DNA of 64,000 nt, taken from assembly GCF_003096835.1 (NCBI RefSeq), contig NZ_QENZ01000005.1, forward strand, positions 124,001 through 188,000, given 5' to 3'. The translations under genes were made by a program, and so were the position numbers. The notes under the pieces are model-generated. The model searched no databases, was not told the origin of the DNA, and saw only the letters and a program-made list of their open reading frames with translations. Of this stretch, positions 54,740-63,235 are shown one piece after another. The first letter of the stretch is position 1; each line of letters opens with the position of its first letter. This DNA is from Balneicella halophila. Lineage in GTDB: Bacteria > Bacteroidota > Bacteroidia > Bacteroidales > Balneicellaceae.

Positions 54740-54778
54740 AAAAAGAGCAGTATGGATTATTTTCCTACTGCTCTTTTT
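54740..54778. terminator. Bidirectional terminator after the synthase-phosphorylase gene
   Basis: AGAGCAGTA (54744-54752) pairs with TACTGCTCT (54766-54774), extended by A-T pairs, with a 13-nt loop and T/A runs on both sides. It lies between convergent genes. Confidence 0.85.
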
Positions 54779-54803
54779 CTCTTTGTGAAAGATTAATTAA
54801 CTA

Positions 54804-55829
54804 CTATTTTTTTGTTGTTATTAAGATGACGCCATTTTTAGCTTTTTCTCCGTAAAGAGTTATAGCTGCTTTATCCTTCAATATTGTGATATTTCGTATG
54901 GAATCCGGAGAAATTTCCTTTAGCACCGTTGCGTCTGCAAACACACCGTCTATAATATAAAGAGGTGCACCACTCTTGCCTTTAAGAAATAGATTCTTTT
55001 TTTTTGTGTCTTTTTCCATCACTATAAGTGTTTCTTCGTTTTCTGATGGAGAATGTAACTCCATTTTTAAGAAATCATTATCCAATGAGTCGTCCACCCT
55101 GTCATCTATTGGTATTTCTTTATCACCAATAATTAGACTTGCACTTTTCCTGTAAGGCATTTTACCGATGATTTTTATACGATTACTATTCAATTTTATT
55201 CTCGCTCCTTTTATTTCTGTATTATCTGTAACCGGGATTTTCTTATCGTCTATTTCGACAAAAACCTTTTTTCCTGCAATATCTTTAGATTTATAGAGCA
55301 TCTTCGAGATGGTGAACTTTATCCCATTTGGAGTGCCTTTTGTTAAATAATCTACATGTAGGTTTTTGCCAACACTAATTACGTAAAAGTATTCACCATC
55401 AGCTAATTTATCATACTCAGCTTGGGACATAAAATCCTTAAAATTAAGTTTGGTGTCAGGTAATTTAACATCTTGCTTTTCAAAAACCTTAGTATTAGTC
55501 TCATCAAAAAGCATTATTTTATTAGATTTTGCAATGTCAAACATTGTGTTTAACTGAACGTTTATGAGGTTCTTACCATCACATACTTTTTCGACAGAAG
55601 GTACTCCTACCATTGAAAAAACGAGCGTATCTCCTTTCTTTGGAACTTCTATGCTATAATTTCCTTCTATGTCTGTCACTGTTCCCACTGTTGTGTTTTT
55701 AACTGTAACACTGGCACCAAAAATTCCTTTGTTTGCTTTGTCTATTACTTTTCCTGTTACTTTGATTTTTGCATTTGCTGATAGCGTTATTAATAAAAAA
55801 GTCAATAGACTTACTATTATTCTTTTCAT
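54804..55829 (-). CDS. Carboxypeptidase-regulatory-like plus TonB-plug protein without a barrel
   Basis: The 341-residue protein has a Sec signal peptide (MKRIIVSLLTFLLITLSANA) and a CarboxypepD_reg-like beta domain (KVTGKVIDKANKGIFGASVTVKNTTVGTVTDIEGNYSI, about 22-95). A beta-rich middle follows, then a C-terminal TonB plug half (PLYIIDGVFADATVLKEISPDSIRNITILKDKAAITLYG...NGVILITTKK). The 600-residue beta-barrel of SusC/TonB receptors is entirely absent, so it cannot be a transporter. It is the third gene after an ECF sigma factor and a small membrane protein, 54 bp downstream, so a role in envelope signalling is inferred. Confidence 0.8.
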   Translation of the reverse strand: MKRIIVSLLTFLLITLSANAKIKVTGKVIDKANKGIFGASVTVKNTTVGTVTDIEGNYSIEVPKKGDTLVFSMVGVPSVEKVCDGKNLINVQLNTMFDIAKSNKIMLFDETNTKVFEKQDVKLPDTKLNFKDFMSQAEYDKLADGEYFYVISVGKNLHVDYLTKGTPNGIKFTISKMLYKSKDIAGKKVFVEIDDKKIPVTDNTEIKGARIKLNSNRIKIIGKMPYRKSASLIIGDKEIPIDDRVDDSLDNDFLKMELHSPSENEETLIVMEKDTKKKNLFLKGKSGAPLYIIDGVFADATVLKEISPDSIRNITILKDKAAITLYGEKAKNGVILITTKK

Positions 55830-55883
55830 TATTTTTAAATTTTAATTGGTAAAATATTTAATTATTGAGCTCATTTCTTTTGA

Positions 55884-56162
55884 TTATTCTTGCATATAGA
55901 TGATAAAATCATCATCCTCGTAAAGAATTTCTGTCTGTGCTATTTGTTTTTTATGATGTATATTTTGTACTGCCCACAGAGAAAGTCCCAAGGCAATAAG
56001 TACCGTTGCTGCAATAGGTATTGCCAACTTTCTTAAAGTAAAATTCCTTTTTTGTATGGTTTGTGATGCTATTCTAGCTTTTAGTTTATCACTATCTGAA
56101 CTTCTTTTTTCCTTTTCGAAATAGTCCGAAAGTTGTTTTTCTGTATTTTTTTTTGATTTCAT
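55884..56162 (-). CDS. Small single-helix membrane protein, probable anti-sigma-like partner
   Basis: The 92-residue protein has a charged cytoplasmic N-terminal half (about 1-45, many K/E/S), one membrane helix (LAIPIAATVLIALGLSLWAV, about 46-65) and a short acidic outside tail ending in DDDFIIYMQE. Its start codon overlaps the sigma-factor stop in the string TAATG, indicating translational coupling. Size, topology and position match the small anti-sigma-like proteins that follow ECF sigma genes in Bacteroidota. There is no zinc-finger motif, so the function is inferred from context. Confidence 0.68.
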   Translation of the reverse strand: MKSKKNTEKQLSDYFEKEKRSSDSDKLKARIASQTIQKRNFTLRKLAIPIAATVLIALGLSLWAVQNIHHKKQIAQTEILYEDDDFIIYMQE

Positions 56163-56647
56163 TATTTCAGTCCTTTAGGTAGTATTTCTTGCAATGTTTT
56201 TTTAGCTCTTGATAATAATACTCTCACATGTGCTTCTTTCAATTCCAGCAGTTCGCTAATCTCATAAAATTCTAAGCCATCAATTTCCCGCATATTTATT
56301 ACCTTTTGCTGTAATTCGAGGAGTGTCCTAATGCACTTCGTAATCCAATCTCTGGTATCAAAATCATCAGTAGTGGAGGTTGCTATATCTCTATATTCTT
56401 TATTGATTTCAAAATTCAGTTTGTTATTCTGTTTTAATGTATCCAAACATTTATTTCTCACGCTTTGGTATAGGAAAGCTTTGTAGCTTGTTTTTATATG
56501 CACTTCTTTCCGCCTTTCCCACAGTGAAAGCATAACTTCTTGTACAACATCTTCTGCCTTAGATGTACAGCCTAACATCCGACATGCCATTGGAAGCACA
56601 TTATCAACTGCAGGCAACAAGTATTTTGCGTACTCTTTTCTGGTCAT
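56162..56647 (-). CDS. ECF-family RNA polymerase sigma factor
   Basis: The 161-residue protein has sigma-2 (AEDVVQEVMLSLWERRKEVHIKTSYKAFLYQSVRNKCLDTLK, about 31-75) and sigma-4 (INMREIDGLEFYEISELLELKEAHVRVLLSRAKKTL, about 117-152) regions, with no sigma-1 or sigma-3, as in ECF sigma factors. It is followed by a coupled small membrane protein and a plug-domain protein. The trio resembles ECF/anti-sigma/receptor units, but the receptor barrel and FecR-like anti-sigma are absent. Regulated promoters unknown. Confidence 0.92.
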   Translation of the reverse strand: MTRKEYAKYLLPAVDNVLPMACRMLGCTSKAEDVVQEVMLSLWERRKEVHIKTSYKAFLYQSVRNKCLDTLKQNNKLNFEINKEYRDIATSTTDDFDTRDWITKCIRTLLELQQKVINMREIDGLEFYEISELLELKEAHVRVLLSRAKKTLQEILPKGLK

Positions 56648-56710
56648 ATATCTTTAAGACGATTTTGAAAGCTATTTTGCAACAAGGTACACGAGATTTT
56701 ATTCAAATAA

Positions 56711-56739
56711 AAAAGCGGTGCTACAATAGCACCGCTTTT
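56711..56739 (-). terminator. Terminator of the outer-membrane barrel gene
   Basis: AAAAGCGGTGCTA (56711-56723) pairs with TAGCACCGCTTTT (56727-56739) with a 3-nt loop, a 13-bp perfect stem. On the minus strand the T-rich arm runs into further T residues. It ends the gene at 56766-57332. Confidence 0.9.
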
Positions 56740-56765
56740 CATCAACGTTTATTGATCTATTTCTC

Positions 56766-57332
56766 TTAGAACATATAACCAACAGAAAATTGGATAACAC
56801 TGTTTTTAGCGTCAACGTCACCTTCATCAAACACCTCAGTTAAACCAAGGTTGTAACGAGCATCAACGAAAATATTATTGTAAAATTTATAGCCTAATCC
56901 AAAATTCAAGCCGAAATCAACCGTTTTAAATACATCGTCAGTATCTGGACTTACAGAAACATCACCTAAACTAGCTTCGTAGTCGTCATTTACTAAAAAT
57001 CCTACTTGTGGTCCAGCCTGTAATGAAAAACCTGGAGCTACATAGTATTTAAACATAACTGGAACAGTTATATAATCTAAAGTTAATTCTGTATTGTCTT
57101 CATCAGCTCCTTGTGCAGAATACAACACCTCTGGCTGGATTGAGAACTGTTCGTTAACCATGAATTCAGCTAACACACCAAGATTGAATTTTGTTTTCAT
57201 ATCGGCATCTACGTCATCACCAGTCAAATTCGTAAAGTTAACTCCACCTTTAACACCAAAATTAAAGTCTTGAGCAATTCCTTGAGTTGCAAAAAATGCA
57301 ACAGCAACTACTACTAAAAAAATCTTTTTCAT
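56766..57332 (-). CDS. Outer-membrane beta-barrel (PorT/OmpA-like porin family)
   Basis: The 188-residue protein has a signal peptide (MKKIFLVVVAVAFFATQGIAQ) and eight or so alternating beta strands: FNFGVKGGVNFTNLTG, FNLGVLAEFMVNEQFSIQPEVLYSAQG, YITVPVMFKYYVAPGFSLQAGPQVGFLV, FGLNFGLGYKFYNNIFVDARYNLGL and a closing strand ending in GYMF, with the terminal aromatic residue typical of barrels. This is the PorT/outer_membrane_beta-barrel family common in Bacteroidota. The acidic loops suggest cation interaction at most. A strong terminator separates it from the ECF gene downstream. Confidence 0.88.
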   Translation of the reverse strand: MKKIFLVVVAVAFFATQGIAQDFNFGVKGGVNFTNLTGDDVDADMKTKFNLGVLAEFMVNEQFSIQPEVLYSAQGADEDNTELTLDYITVPVMFKYYVAPGFSLQAGPQVGFLVNDDYEASLGDVSVSPDTDDVFKTVDFGLNFGLGYKFYNNIFVDARYNLGLTEVFDEGDVDAKNSVIQFSVGYMF

Positions 57333-57456
57333 AATCTTAATTTTTTAAATTTAAATTGTTTTCAAACTTTACTGTTATTATGAATAACATACGGAATGAT
57401 GCAAAGTGTGTGCCAAAGGCATAGTATTTTTCTCCAAATACTTTACTAGCTTTTCG

Positions 57457-58440
57457 TTATGCCATCAGGTTGCACCCACGAATATCAGAGGTGTCAAACC
57501 GACCTAATACAGAAAAACTTCCATCGTCATAGCGACGCCCCAGATCCTTTGTTTCAATAAATGAGCAACTAAAGAGATTCGCTAAGTCAATAATATTGAT
57601 TCCTCCCGTTATTTCTTCTTCCACATAGCTAAAAGGATCATTCGCTTCTCTAATATACACTTGCATCCATGGCTGGCAGTGATAAATACCTTCTTTTTGA
57701 GAATAGGCTTGGGAAAGTAATTCTGTCATGCCATACTCTGAGTGGATTTGTTGAGTTCCGAAAGCTTGACAAAGTTCTGAGTGTAATTCTTCGCGGGTGA
57801 TTTCCTTCCTTCTCCCCTTCATTCCGCCAGTTTCAACAACCTTCGTATGTTTTAGATTGAGATGATATTTCTCCGTGAAATCCAGTAAAGCAAAACTTAC
57901 CCCAAACAACAAAGTCGGCTGTCCTTGTGCTTCCAATTCTTGCAGTTTTTCAAACAATTCTTCGTGATTATACAAATAGAAGCCATTATTGGGATGTTTA
58001 CTCTCCTCCATCAAGCGATTGACCATATATACCAATGAGGAATTTTGGCGCTCCAAATAATTAGGTAATAATGCTAAGAAACAATAGTTGGACGCCTTAC
58101 CGAAAGCTTGTTCAAAACTTTTTAAAAGACTTTCCTCATACATTGAGATCTTCGTAATATAATGCTTACTATTGATAGAGCCTGTCGTTCCGCTACTCTC
58201 AAAAGTCTGTTGAACAGGAGCTTCAGGAGCAAGAATGCGTTGCGATTTAAAAAACTCAATAGGAAGAAAAGGAATTTCTGAAAGATGCTGAACATCTTCC
58301 GATTTTACTCCCAAACTATCCACGTATTCACGATAAACAGAGCCGTGCTGATATTGAAAACGAAATACTTCTAAAGCTAAACGCTCGAAATTTGTTGCAT
58401 TAACTTCAAATATTTGTTTCTCTAAATTCATTATTCCCAA
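57457..58440 (-). CDS. LuxE/PaaK-type acyl-protein synthetase-like protein
   Basis: The 327-residue protein resembles the acyl-protein synthetase half of the LuxE/AMP-binding superfamily. It has the adenylation loop FESSGTTGSINSKH (about 81-94), IPFLPIEFFKSQ before it, VETGGMKGRRKEITREEL, HSEYGMTELLSQAYS as the A5-like motif, and DLGRRYDDGSFSVLGRFDTSDIRGCNL at the C terminus. LuxE activates fatty acids; no reductase (LuxC) is in the window, so the substrate is open. Start ATG 58438-58440 gives MGIMN, with a second ATG three codons later as an alternative. It follows hemE by 4 bp. Confidence 0.8.
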   Translation of the reverse strand: MGIMNLEKQIFEVNATNFERLALEVFRFQYQHGSVYREYVDSLGVKSEDVQHLSEIPFLPIEFFKSQRILAPEAPVQQTFESSGTTGSINSKHYITKISMYEESLLKSFEQAFGKASNYCFLALLPNYLERQNSSLVYMVNRLMEESKHPNNGFYLYNHEELFEKLQELEAQGQPTLLFGVSFALLDFTEKYHLNLKHTKVVETGGMKGRRKEITREELHSELCQAFGTQQIHSEYGMTELLSQAYSQKEGIYHCQPWMQVYIREANDPFSYVEEEITGGINIIDLANLFSCSFIETKDLGRRYDDGSFSVLGRFDTSDIRGCNLMA

Positions 58441-58444
58441 AGAA

Positions 58445-59470
58445 TTATCGTTGCCAATCAGATTTTTTAATTAAATCGACTAAGAATTTTGCATTTTCAG
58501 CAGGGATTTCAGGAATCATGCCATGTCCTAAGTTAATAATCCATTTCTTCTCCTTGCGACCAAATTTTAAATAAGGTTGAAATTCTTTTTCAATCGTTTT
58601 TTTATCCGTCAAAAGTAACCGAGGGTCTATATTTCCTTGCAACACAACCTCCTCTCCCACAAATTTCCTCACATCAAACAATGATGTTTGCCAGTCAATA
58701 CTAATACAATCAGCAACATCATAATTCATCAAAGAAAGACCGGTTCCTATTCCCATGGGGAAATAGATTACAGCTGTGTTAGTACTTCGCACGGCATTGG
58801 TTATTCTTTTTACAGCTGGAAGAAATAACTCTTTATAAAGCTCTAAAGGAATTATACCAGCATGAGTATCGAACAATTCAAAGGCTTGTATACCTGCTCG
58901 TACTTGCTCTTTTGCATAGTGGATAGCCATTTCTGTTATCTCTTCGATAACGTTCTTTAGTTCTTTTTTATTTTGATACAATGCAGGAACTAGTGCTGGG
59001 AAATTTTGTTTTTTACTAAAGCCTTGATACATATAACAAAGCGTAGTTAATGGAGCGCCGCAAAATCCAATTAAATCAACATTATCCGGTTTGTCTTTTT
59101 TTATAATCTTTATGGCTTCGTAAATATGCTCTAATTTTTCTGGTTGTCTTTCCAGCAAATCCATAGGATTTTCTACATCCTTCAGAGCAGGATGAAATGA
59201 GGGCTTCGGGTCAAAAGTTAAATTCATGCCTAACGCCTCAGGTACAACCAATATATCTGAAAATAAGATAGCGGCATCTACACCTAAATCGTAAATAGGC
59301 AACAACGTAACTTCTGCAGCTAATTCAGGGGTATCCATCATATGCTTAAAACCATACTGATCTCGCAACTTCATATAAGAAGGCAAAATCCGTCCTGCCT
59401 GTCTTTTAAACCATACAGGTGGTCTATCTGTTACTTTTCCTTGTAGTGTTTCTGTAAATATATTTGCCAT
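58445..59470 (-). CDS. hemE: Uroporphyrinogen decarboxylase
   Basis: HemE removes four acetate carboxyls from uroporphyrinogen III to give coproporphyrinogen III. The 341-residue protein shows RPPVWFKRQAGRILPSYMKLR (the RQAGR substrate site), AAILFSDILVVPEALGMNL with the catalytic Asp, GFCGAPLTTLCYM, AFELFDTHAGIIPLELYKELFLP and LGHGMIPEIPAENAKFLVDLI. It lies between the LuxE-like gene (4 bp) and prfC (2 bp), so the three are likely one operon. This adds the fifth haem-pathway gene in the window. Confidence 0.97.
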   Translation of the reverse strand: MANIFTETLQGKVTDRPPVWFKRQAGRILPSYMKLRDQYGFKHMMDTPELAAEVTLLPIYDLGVDAAILFSDILVVPEALGMNLTFDPKPSFHPALKDVENPMDLLERQPEKLEHIYEAIKIIKKDKPDNVDLIGFCGAPLTTLCYMYQGFSKKQNFPALVPALYQNKKELKNVIEEITEMAIHYAKEQVRAGIQAFELFDTHAGIIPLELYKELFLPAVKRITNAVRSTNTAVIYFPMGIGTGLSLMNYDVADCISIDWQTSLFDVRKFVGEEVVLQGNIDPRLLLTDKKTIEKEFQPYLKFGRKEKKWIINLGHGMIPEIPAENAKFLVDLIKKSDWQR

Positions 59471-59472
59471 TG

Positions 59473-61062
59473 CTATGCTTCTTTTTGAACTAATTCTGAG
59501 GTGAAATTAAATGTAATTTTTGGATAATTGCTTTGTGCCATTTGCAGTAAATATTGTGACTCTGCTAAAAAAACATCATTACCATGTTTATCTTTTGCAA
59601 TATACTGATACTTATGCTTTTTGAAATTCTCTAATTGTTCTTGGTCATCTGAACTTATCCAACAAGCTTTGTACATATTCATAGGTGTCCAACGGCATGA
59701 TGCTCCGTATTCATGCAAAAGTCGGTACTCTATCACCTCAAATTGTAACGCCCCCACAGTTCCAATCAACTTACGACCATTAAAATCCAAAGTAAAGAGC
59801 TGTGCCACACCTTCATCCATTAATTGGTCTATCCCTTTAGCTAACTGCTTGTATTTCATCGGGTCAGCATTGTCTATATATTTAAACATTTCAGGTGAAA
59901 AACTTGGTAACCCTTTAAAATGCAATTCTTCTCCACCGGTTATGGTATCGCCTATCTTAAAGTTGCCATTGTCTGGCAGACCGACAATATCCCCTGGATA
60001 TGCTTCATCAATGATGGATTTTTTCTCAGCCATAAATGCTGTTGGGCTAGAGAACTTCATTTTCTTGCCCATTCTCACATGATAATAATTGGTATTTCGT
60101 TCGAATTTACCGGAACATACTTTTACAAAAGCTAAACGATTACGATGATTTGGGTCCATATTAGCATGGATTTTAAAGATATACCCGGTAAACTCTTCTT
60201 CCATCGGCTTGACTACGCGTTCTATGGCCTTAGTTGGCAGTGGTGAAGGTGCTATTTCTACAAAACAATCTAATAACTCTTTCACTCCAAAATTGTGTAG
60301 CGCAGAACCAAAAAACACTGGTGCTATTTCAGCATCAAAATACTCCTCATTATTAAAAGGGGGATAAACCCCATCAACTAACTCGAGATGCTCACGCAAC
60401 GTATCTGCATCACTCCCAATCTGTTCATCAAGTTCAGGAGTATTTATATCTTCAAAGTCAATAGCTTCGGTAATACTCTGGATATCTGCCCGGTATAAAG
60501 ACAGATTTTTGCGATAGATATTATAAACCCCTTTAAAGTCAGGACCAGAATTAATAGGCCAAGTCAATGGACATACTTGTATTTGCAATTCCTTTTCAAT
60601 TTCATCCATTAAATCAAAAGGATCACGACCAATACGGTCTAATTTATTTACTAAAACGATTACAGGTGTTTTTCTCATCCGACAAACTTGCATCAATTTA
60701 CGAGTTTGTGCTTCCACTCCTTTCGCTGAGTCGACTACGATAATTACACTATCGCAGGCGGTAAGCGTACGGAACGTATCTTCCGCAAAATCTTGGTGAC
60801 CTGGGGTATCTAAGATGTTGATTTTGTACCCTTCGTACTCAAAACCCATTACTGAAGTGGCAACAGAAATTCCTCTTTGTCGCTCTATCTCCATGAAGTC
60901 TGAAGTGGCTGTTTTCTTAATTTTATTGCTTTTTACGGCTCCTGCCACATTAATAGCACCACCAAATAGCAGTAATTTTTCAGTTAATGTTGTTTTTCCT
61001 GCATCTGGATGACTAATAATACCAAAGGTTCTACGTCTTTTTATTTCTTCTTCTCTCGTCAT
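59473..61062 (-). CDS. prfC: Peptide chain release factor 3 (RF3)
   Basis: RF3 is a translational GTPase that recycles RF1/RF2 from the ribosome. The 529-residue protein has the P-loop [26 protein letters not shown] (switch I side), [16 protein letters not shown] and [13 protein letters not shown] in the G domain, then domain-2 strands and C-terminal RF3 segments ([25 protein letters not shown]). The gene is full length. Downstream hemE starts 2 bp after its stop. Confidence 0.97.
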   Translation of the reverse strand: MTREEEIKRRRTFGIISHPDAGKTTLTEKLLLFGGAINVAGAVKSNKIKKTATSDFMEIERQRGISVATSVMGFEYEGYKINILDTPGHQDFAEDTFRTLTACDSVIIVVDSAKGVEAQTRKLMQVCRMRKTPVIVLVNKLDRIGRDPFDLMDEIEKELQIQVCPLTWPINSGPDFKGVYNIYRKNLSLYRADIQSITEAIDFEDINTPELDEQIGSDADTLREHLELVDGVYPPFNNEEYFDAEIAPVFFGSALHNFGVKELLDCFVEIAPSPLPTKAIERVVKPMEEEFTGYIFKIHANMDPNHRNRLAFVKVCSGKFERNTNYYHVRMGKKMKFSSPTAFMAEKKSIIDEAYPGDIVGLPDNGNFKIGDTITGGEELHFKGLPSFSPEMFKYIDNADPMKYKQLAKGIDQLMDEGVAQLFTLDFNGRKLIGTVGALQFEVIEYRLLHEYGASCRWTPMNMYKACWISSDDQEQLENFKKHKYQYIAKDKHGNDVFLAESQYLLQMAQSNYPKITFNFTSELVQKEA

Positions 61063-61149
61063 TTAATAATTTCTCTTTTTAGGATTGCAAAGGTAAGGAT
61101 AATTGAAATGATGAGAAAGTATAAAAAATAAGAATCTAGTGCATAAAAA

Positions 61150-61179
61150 AAGACAACACCTTGTTTTTAATGTTGTCTT
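61150..61179 (-). terminator. Terminator after the small HTH gene
   Basis: AAGACAACA (61150-61158) pairs with TGTTGTCTT (61171-61179) with a 12-nt loop. The minus strand continues with seven T. It ends the gene at 61197-61454. Confidence 0.8.
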
Positions 61180-61196
61180 CCTTAGTTTATCTTCTG

Positions 61197-61454
61197 CTAG
61201 GCTTCTTGAAGCTCTGATAACATTTTTTTAGCTTCTTCAAAAATTGTGTCATCATCCATACGTACAACACCACCGCCACCTTGTTCAAAATGTACTCCTG
61301 CACTTTCTCCAGAATTAAAATCTTGTCCTCCAAAGTAGTTGCGTACTGTTTGAACATTAATTCCTAATCTATCTGCAAGTTTTTGAGTACTTCCTTTTGG
61401 TAAACTATCTTTTACTTTTCTAAACTCTATGAATGATATTGTTCTCTGCGCCAT
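61197..61454 (-). CDS. Small putative DNA-binding (HTH) protein
   Basis: The 85-residue protein has a helix-turn-helix-like core (FIEFRKVKDSLPKGSTQKLADRLGINVQTVRNYFGG, residues 8-43), then a Gly-rich turn (HFEQGGGGVVRMDDDTIF) and a final helix. Similar small proteins are common in Bacteroidota and are annotated only as DNA-binding or hypothetical. The terminator behind it and the 114-bp gap in front suggest its own transcript. Targets unknown. Confidence 0.75.
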   Translation of the reverse strand: MAQRTISFIEFRKVKDSLPKGSTQKLADRLGINVQTVRNYFGGQDFNSGESAGVHFEQGGGGVVRMDDDTIFEEAKKMLSELQEA

Positions 61455-61568
61455 AATTTTTTATTTTTTTGAAGTTTATAACACCATAAAATTAACAAAA
61501 AAATATTATTAGGCAAGGATTTTTATTTTTTTATCTCAAAAAAAATGTTAAGAATCTGAAAAACAAAA

Positions 61569-61883
61569 TTACTGATTTACTTCTCCAATTCTTTTTTCGA
61601 TAGAAGCTATTTTTTGTTGCATACCATCTACTCTATCTTTTCGGATATCGATAGTAATCGAAGAATAGATTCGATCAGCATCAGGCTCTAAAATATCATA
61701 AGCTTTTTGTACCATAGCTAACGCTTCTTGCATCGTAGCTGTCTCGATAGTCGTTCCCATAGGATTCAGTTTATACGACACACCGCTCTCGTCTATCATA
61801 TTAATGACTTTACTCACATATTTACTGATGCCTTTTCCGCCTTTATCGGTTGGAAACATGGCAAAATTTAATAATACTGACAT
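61569..61883 (-). CDS. MTH1187/UPF0045-type thiamine-binding protein
   Basis: The 104-residue protein matches the small ferredoxin-fold UPF0045/MTH1187 family: an N-terminal strand LLNFAMFPTDKGGKGISKYVSKVINMIDESGV, the conserved YKLNPMGTTIETATMQEALAMVQKAYDIL and ADRIYSSITIDIRKDR. Related proteins bind thiamine or its derivatives, and a role in vitamin handling is inferred from the family only. It stands alone between hflX and the small HTH gene. Confidence 0.85.
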   Translation of the reverse strand: MSVLLNFAMFPTDKGGKGISKYVSKVINMIDESGVSYKLNPMGTTIETATMQEALAMVQKAYDILEPDADRIYSSITIDIRKDRVDGMQQKIASIEKRIGEVNQ

Positions 61884-61998
61884 AATTCTATTGTTTACAA
61901 ATGATATAGTTAAAGATACAAAATATTTCTAATTTTCTAGAGAAACATAAGTTGTTATGTTGAAAAACTAAAGAGTTATTTTAATGCTTATTTCGTTG

Positions 61999-63225
61999 CT
62001 ACTCCTCTTCTTCAGTCAATTGAGAATAATCTTGATACAAGTAATCGTTGTAAGGAAAACGAGTGGCATGAATCTCTTTCACCATATCATAGAGTTTCTC
62101 TCTGAGTTCGTCAATATTTTGCTTTTCCTTAGCAGAAATAAAAATAGTTTCGTATTCATCCTTTGCCATCCATGTTTTTTTCCATTCGTCGAGACTGAAA
62201 TTCTCTTTTAGTTTTGGAGTCAAATCATCTTCATCTTTTTTTATGTATGAAAAGGCATCCACTTTATTAAACACTAAGAGCATTGGCTTAGAATACTTGT
62301 CAATCTCTGCTAATGTTTCGTTTACAATCTGTACTTGCTCTTCGAAATTCGGGTGAGAAATATCTACAACGTGCATCAAAATATCAGCTTCCCTAACCTC
62401 ATCTAAGGTGGATTTGAATGACTCTACCAAGTGGTGGGGCAACTTACGAATAAAACCTACGGTGTCGGCTAATAAAAAAGGAATATTGTGTACGACAACT
62501 TTACGAACGGTAGTATCTAAGGTTGCAAACAGCTTATTTTCAGCAAACACTTCAGATTTACTCAATAGATTCATCAAGGTGGATTTCCCAACGTTCGTAT
62601 AACCTACTAGAGCAACGCGAACTAACTTTCCTCGGTTTTTCCGTTGGGTAGCCATTTGCTTATCAATCTTCTCTAGTTGCTTTTTCAATCGAGCTATTTT
62701 ATCGCGGATAATACGGCGGTCGGTCTCAATCTCAGTTTCCCCAGGTCCTCTCATACCAATACCACCTCGTTGACGCTCCAAGTGTGTCCACATACGAGTA
62801 AGTCTAGGCAATAAATACTGATATTGAGCTAATTCTACTTGCACTTTTGAGTGAGCAGTTTGAGCTCTGCTGGCAAATATGTCCAATATTAAATTTGTAC
62901 GATCAAGAATACGGACTTTAAACGCACGTTCTAGGTTTCTTAATTGTGAGGGTGTTAATTCATCATCAAAAATCAAAAGACTTATTTCTTCGTGGTCTGA
63001 AAGACATTCTTTAATTTCTTCAATTTTACCTGGTCCTACAAAAGTGACAGGATGTGCTGTGTCTAGTTTTTGTATAAAACGTTTTTGAATATCTACACCT
63101 GCTGTATCAGCTAAAAATTCTAACTCATCTAAATATTCTTTTAGTAACTGTTCTGTTACTCCTGCTGATCTATCAACTAATCCAATTATTACTGCTTTCT
63201 CTCTCTTCGGTGTTCTATCAATCAT
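61999..63225 (-). CDS. hflX: Ribosome-associated GTPase HflX
   Basis: HflX splits stalled or stressed ribosomes. The 408-residue protein has an N-terminal HflX domain (LDTAHPVTFVGPGKIEEIKECL, LIFDDELTPSQLRNLERAF), a coiled-coil linker with GRIRGPGETEIE-like RGPGETEIETDRRIIRDKI, and the GTPase domain with P-loop VALVGYTNVGKSTLMNLL, ATLDTTVRK, DTVGFIRKLPHHLVESFKSTL and NKVDAF. It follows the transketolase gene by 10 bp on the same strand, suggesting co-transcription. Confidence 0.95.
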   Translation of the reverse strand: MIDRTPKREKAVIIGLVDRSAGVTEQLLKEYLDELEFLADTAGVDIQKRFIQKLDTAHPVTFVGPGKIEEIKECLSDHEEISLLIFDDELTPSQLRNLERAFKVRILDRTNLILDIFASRAQTAHSKVQVELAQYQYLLPRLTRMWTHLERQRGGIGMRGPGETEIETDRRIIRDKIARLKKQLEKIDKQMATQRKNRGKLVRVALVGYTNVGKSTLMNLLSKSEVFAENKLFATLDTTVRKVVVHNIPFLLADTVGFIRKLPHHLVESFKSTLDEVREADILMHVVDISHPNFEEQVQIVNETLAEIDKYSKPMLLVFNKVDAFSYIKKDEDDLTPKLKENFSLDEWKKTWMAKDEYETIFISAKEKQNIDELREKLYDMVKEIHATRFPYNDYLYQDYSQLTEEEE

Positions 63226-63235
63226 AGAGTGATTC

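Noticed and set aside
59621-60082. 153-codon plus-strand frame opposite prfC
   Set aside because: It is antisense to well-conserved RF3 domains, with random composition.
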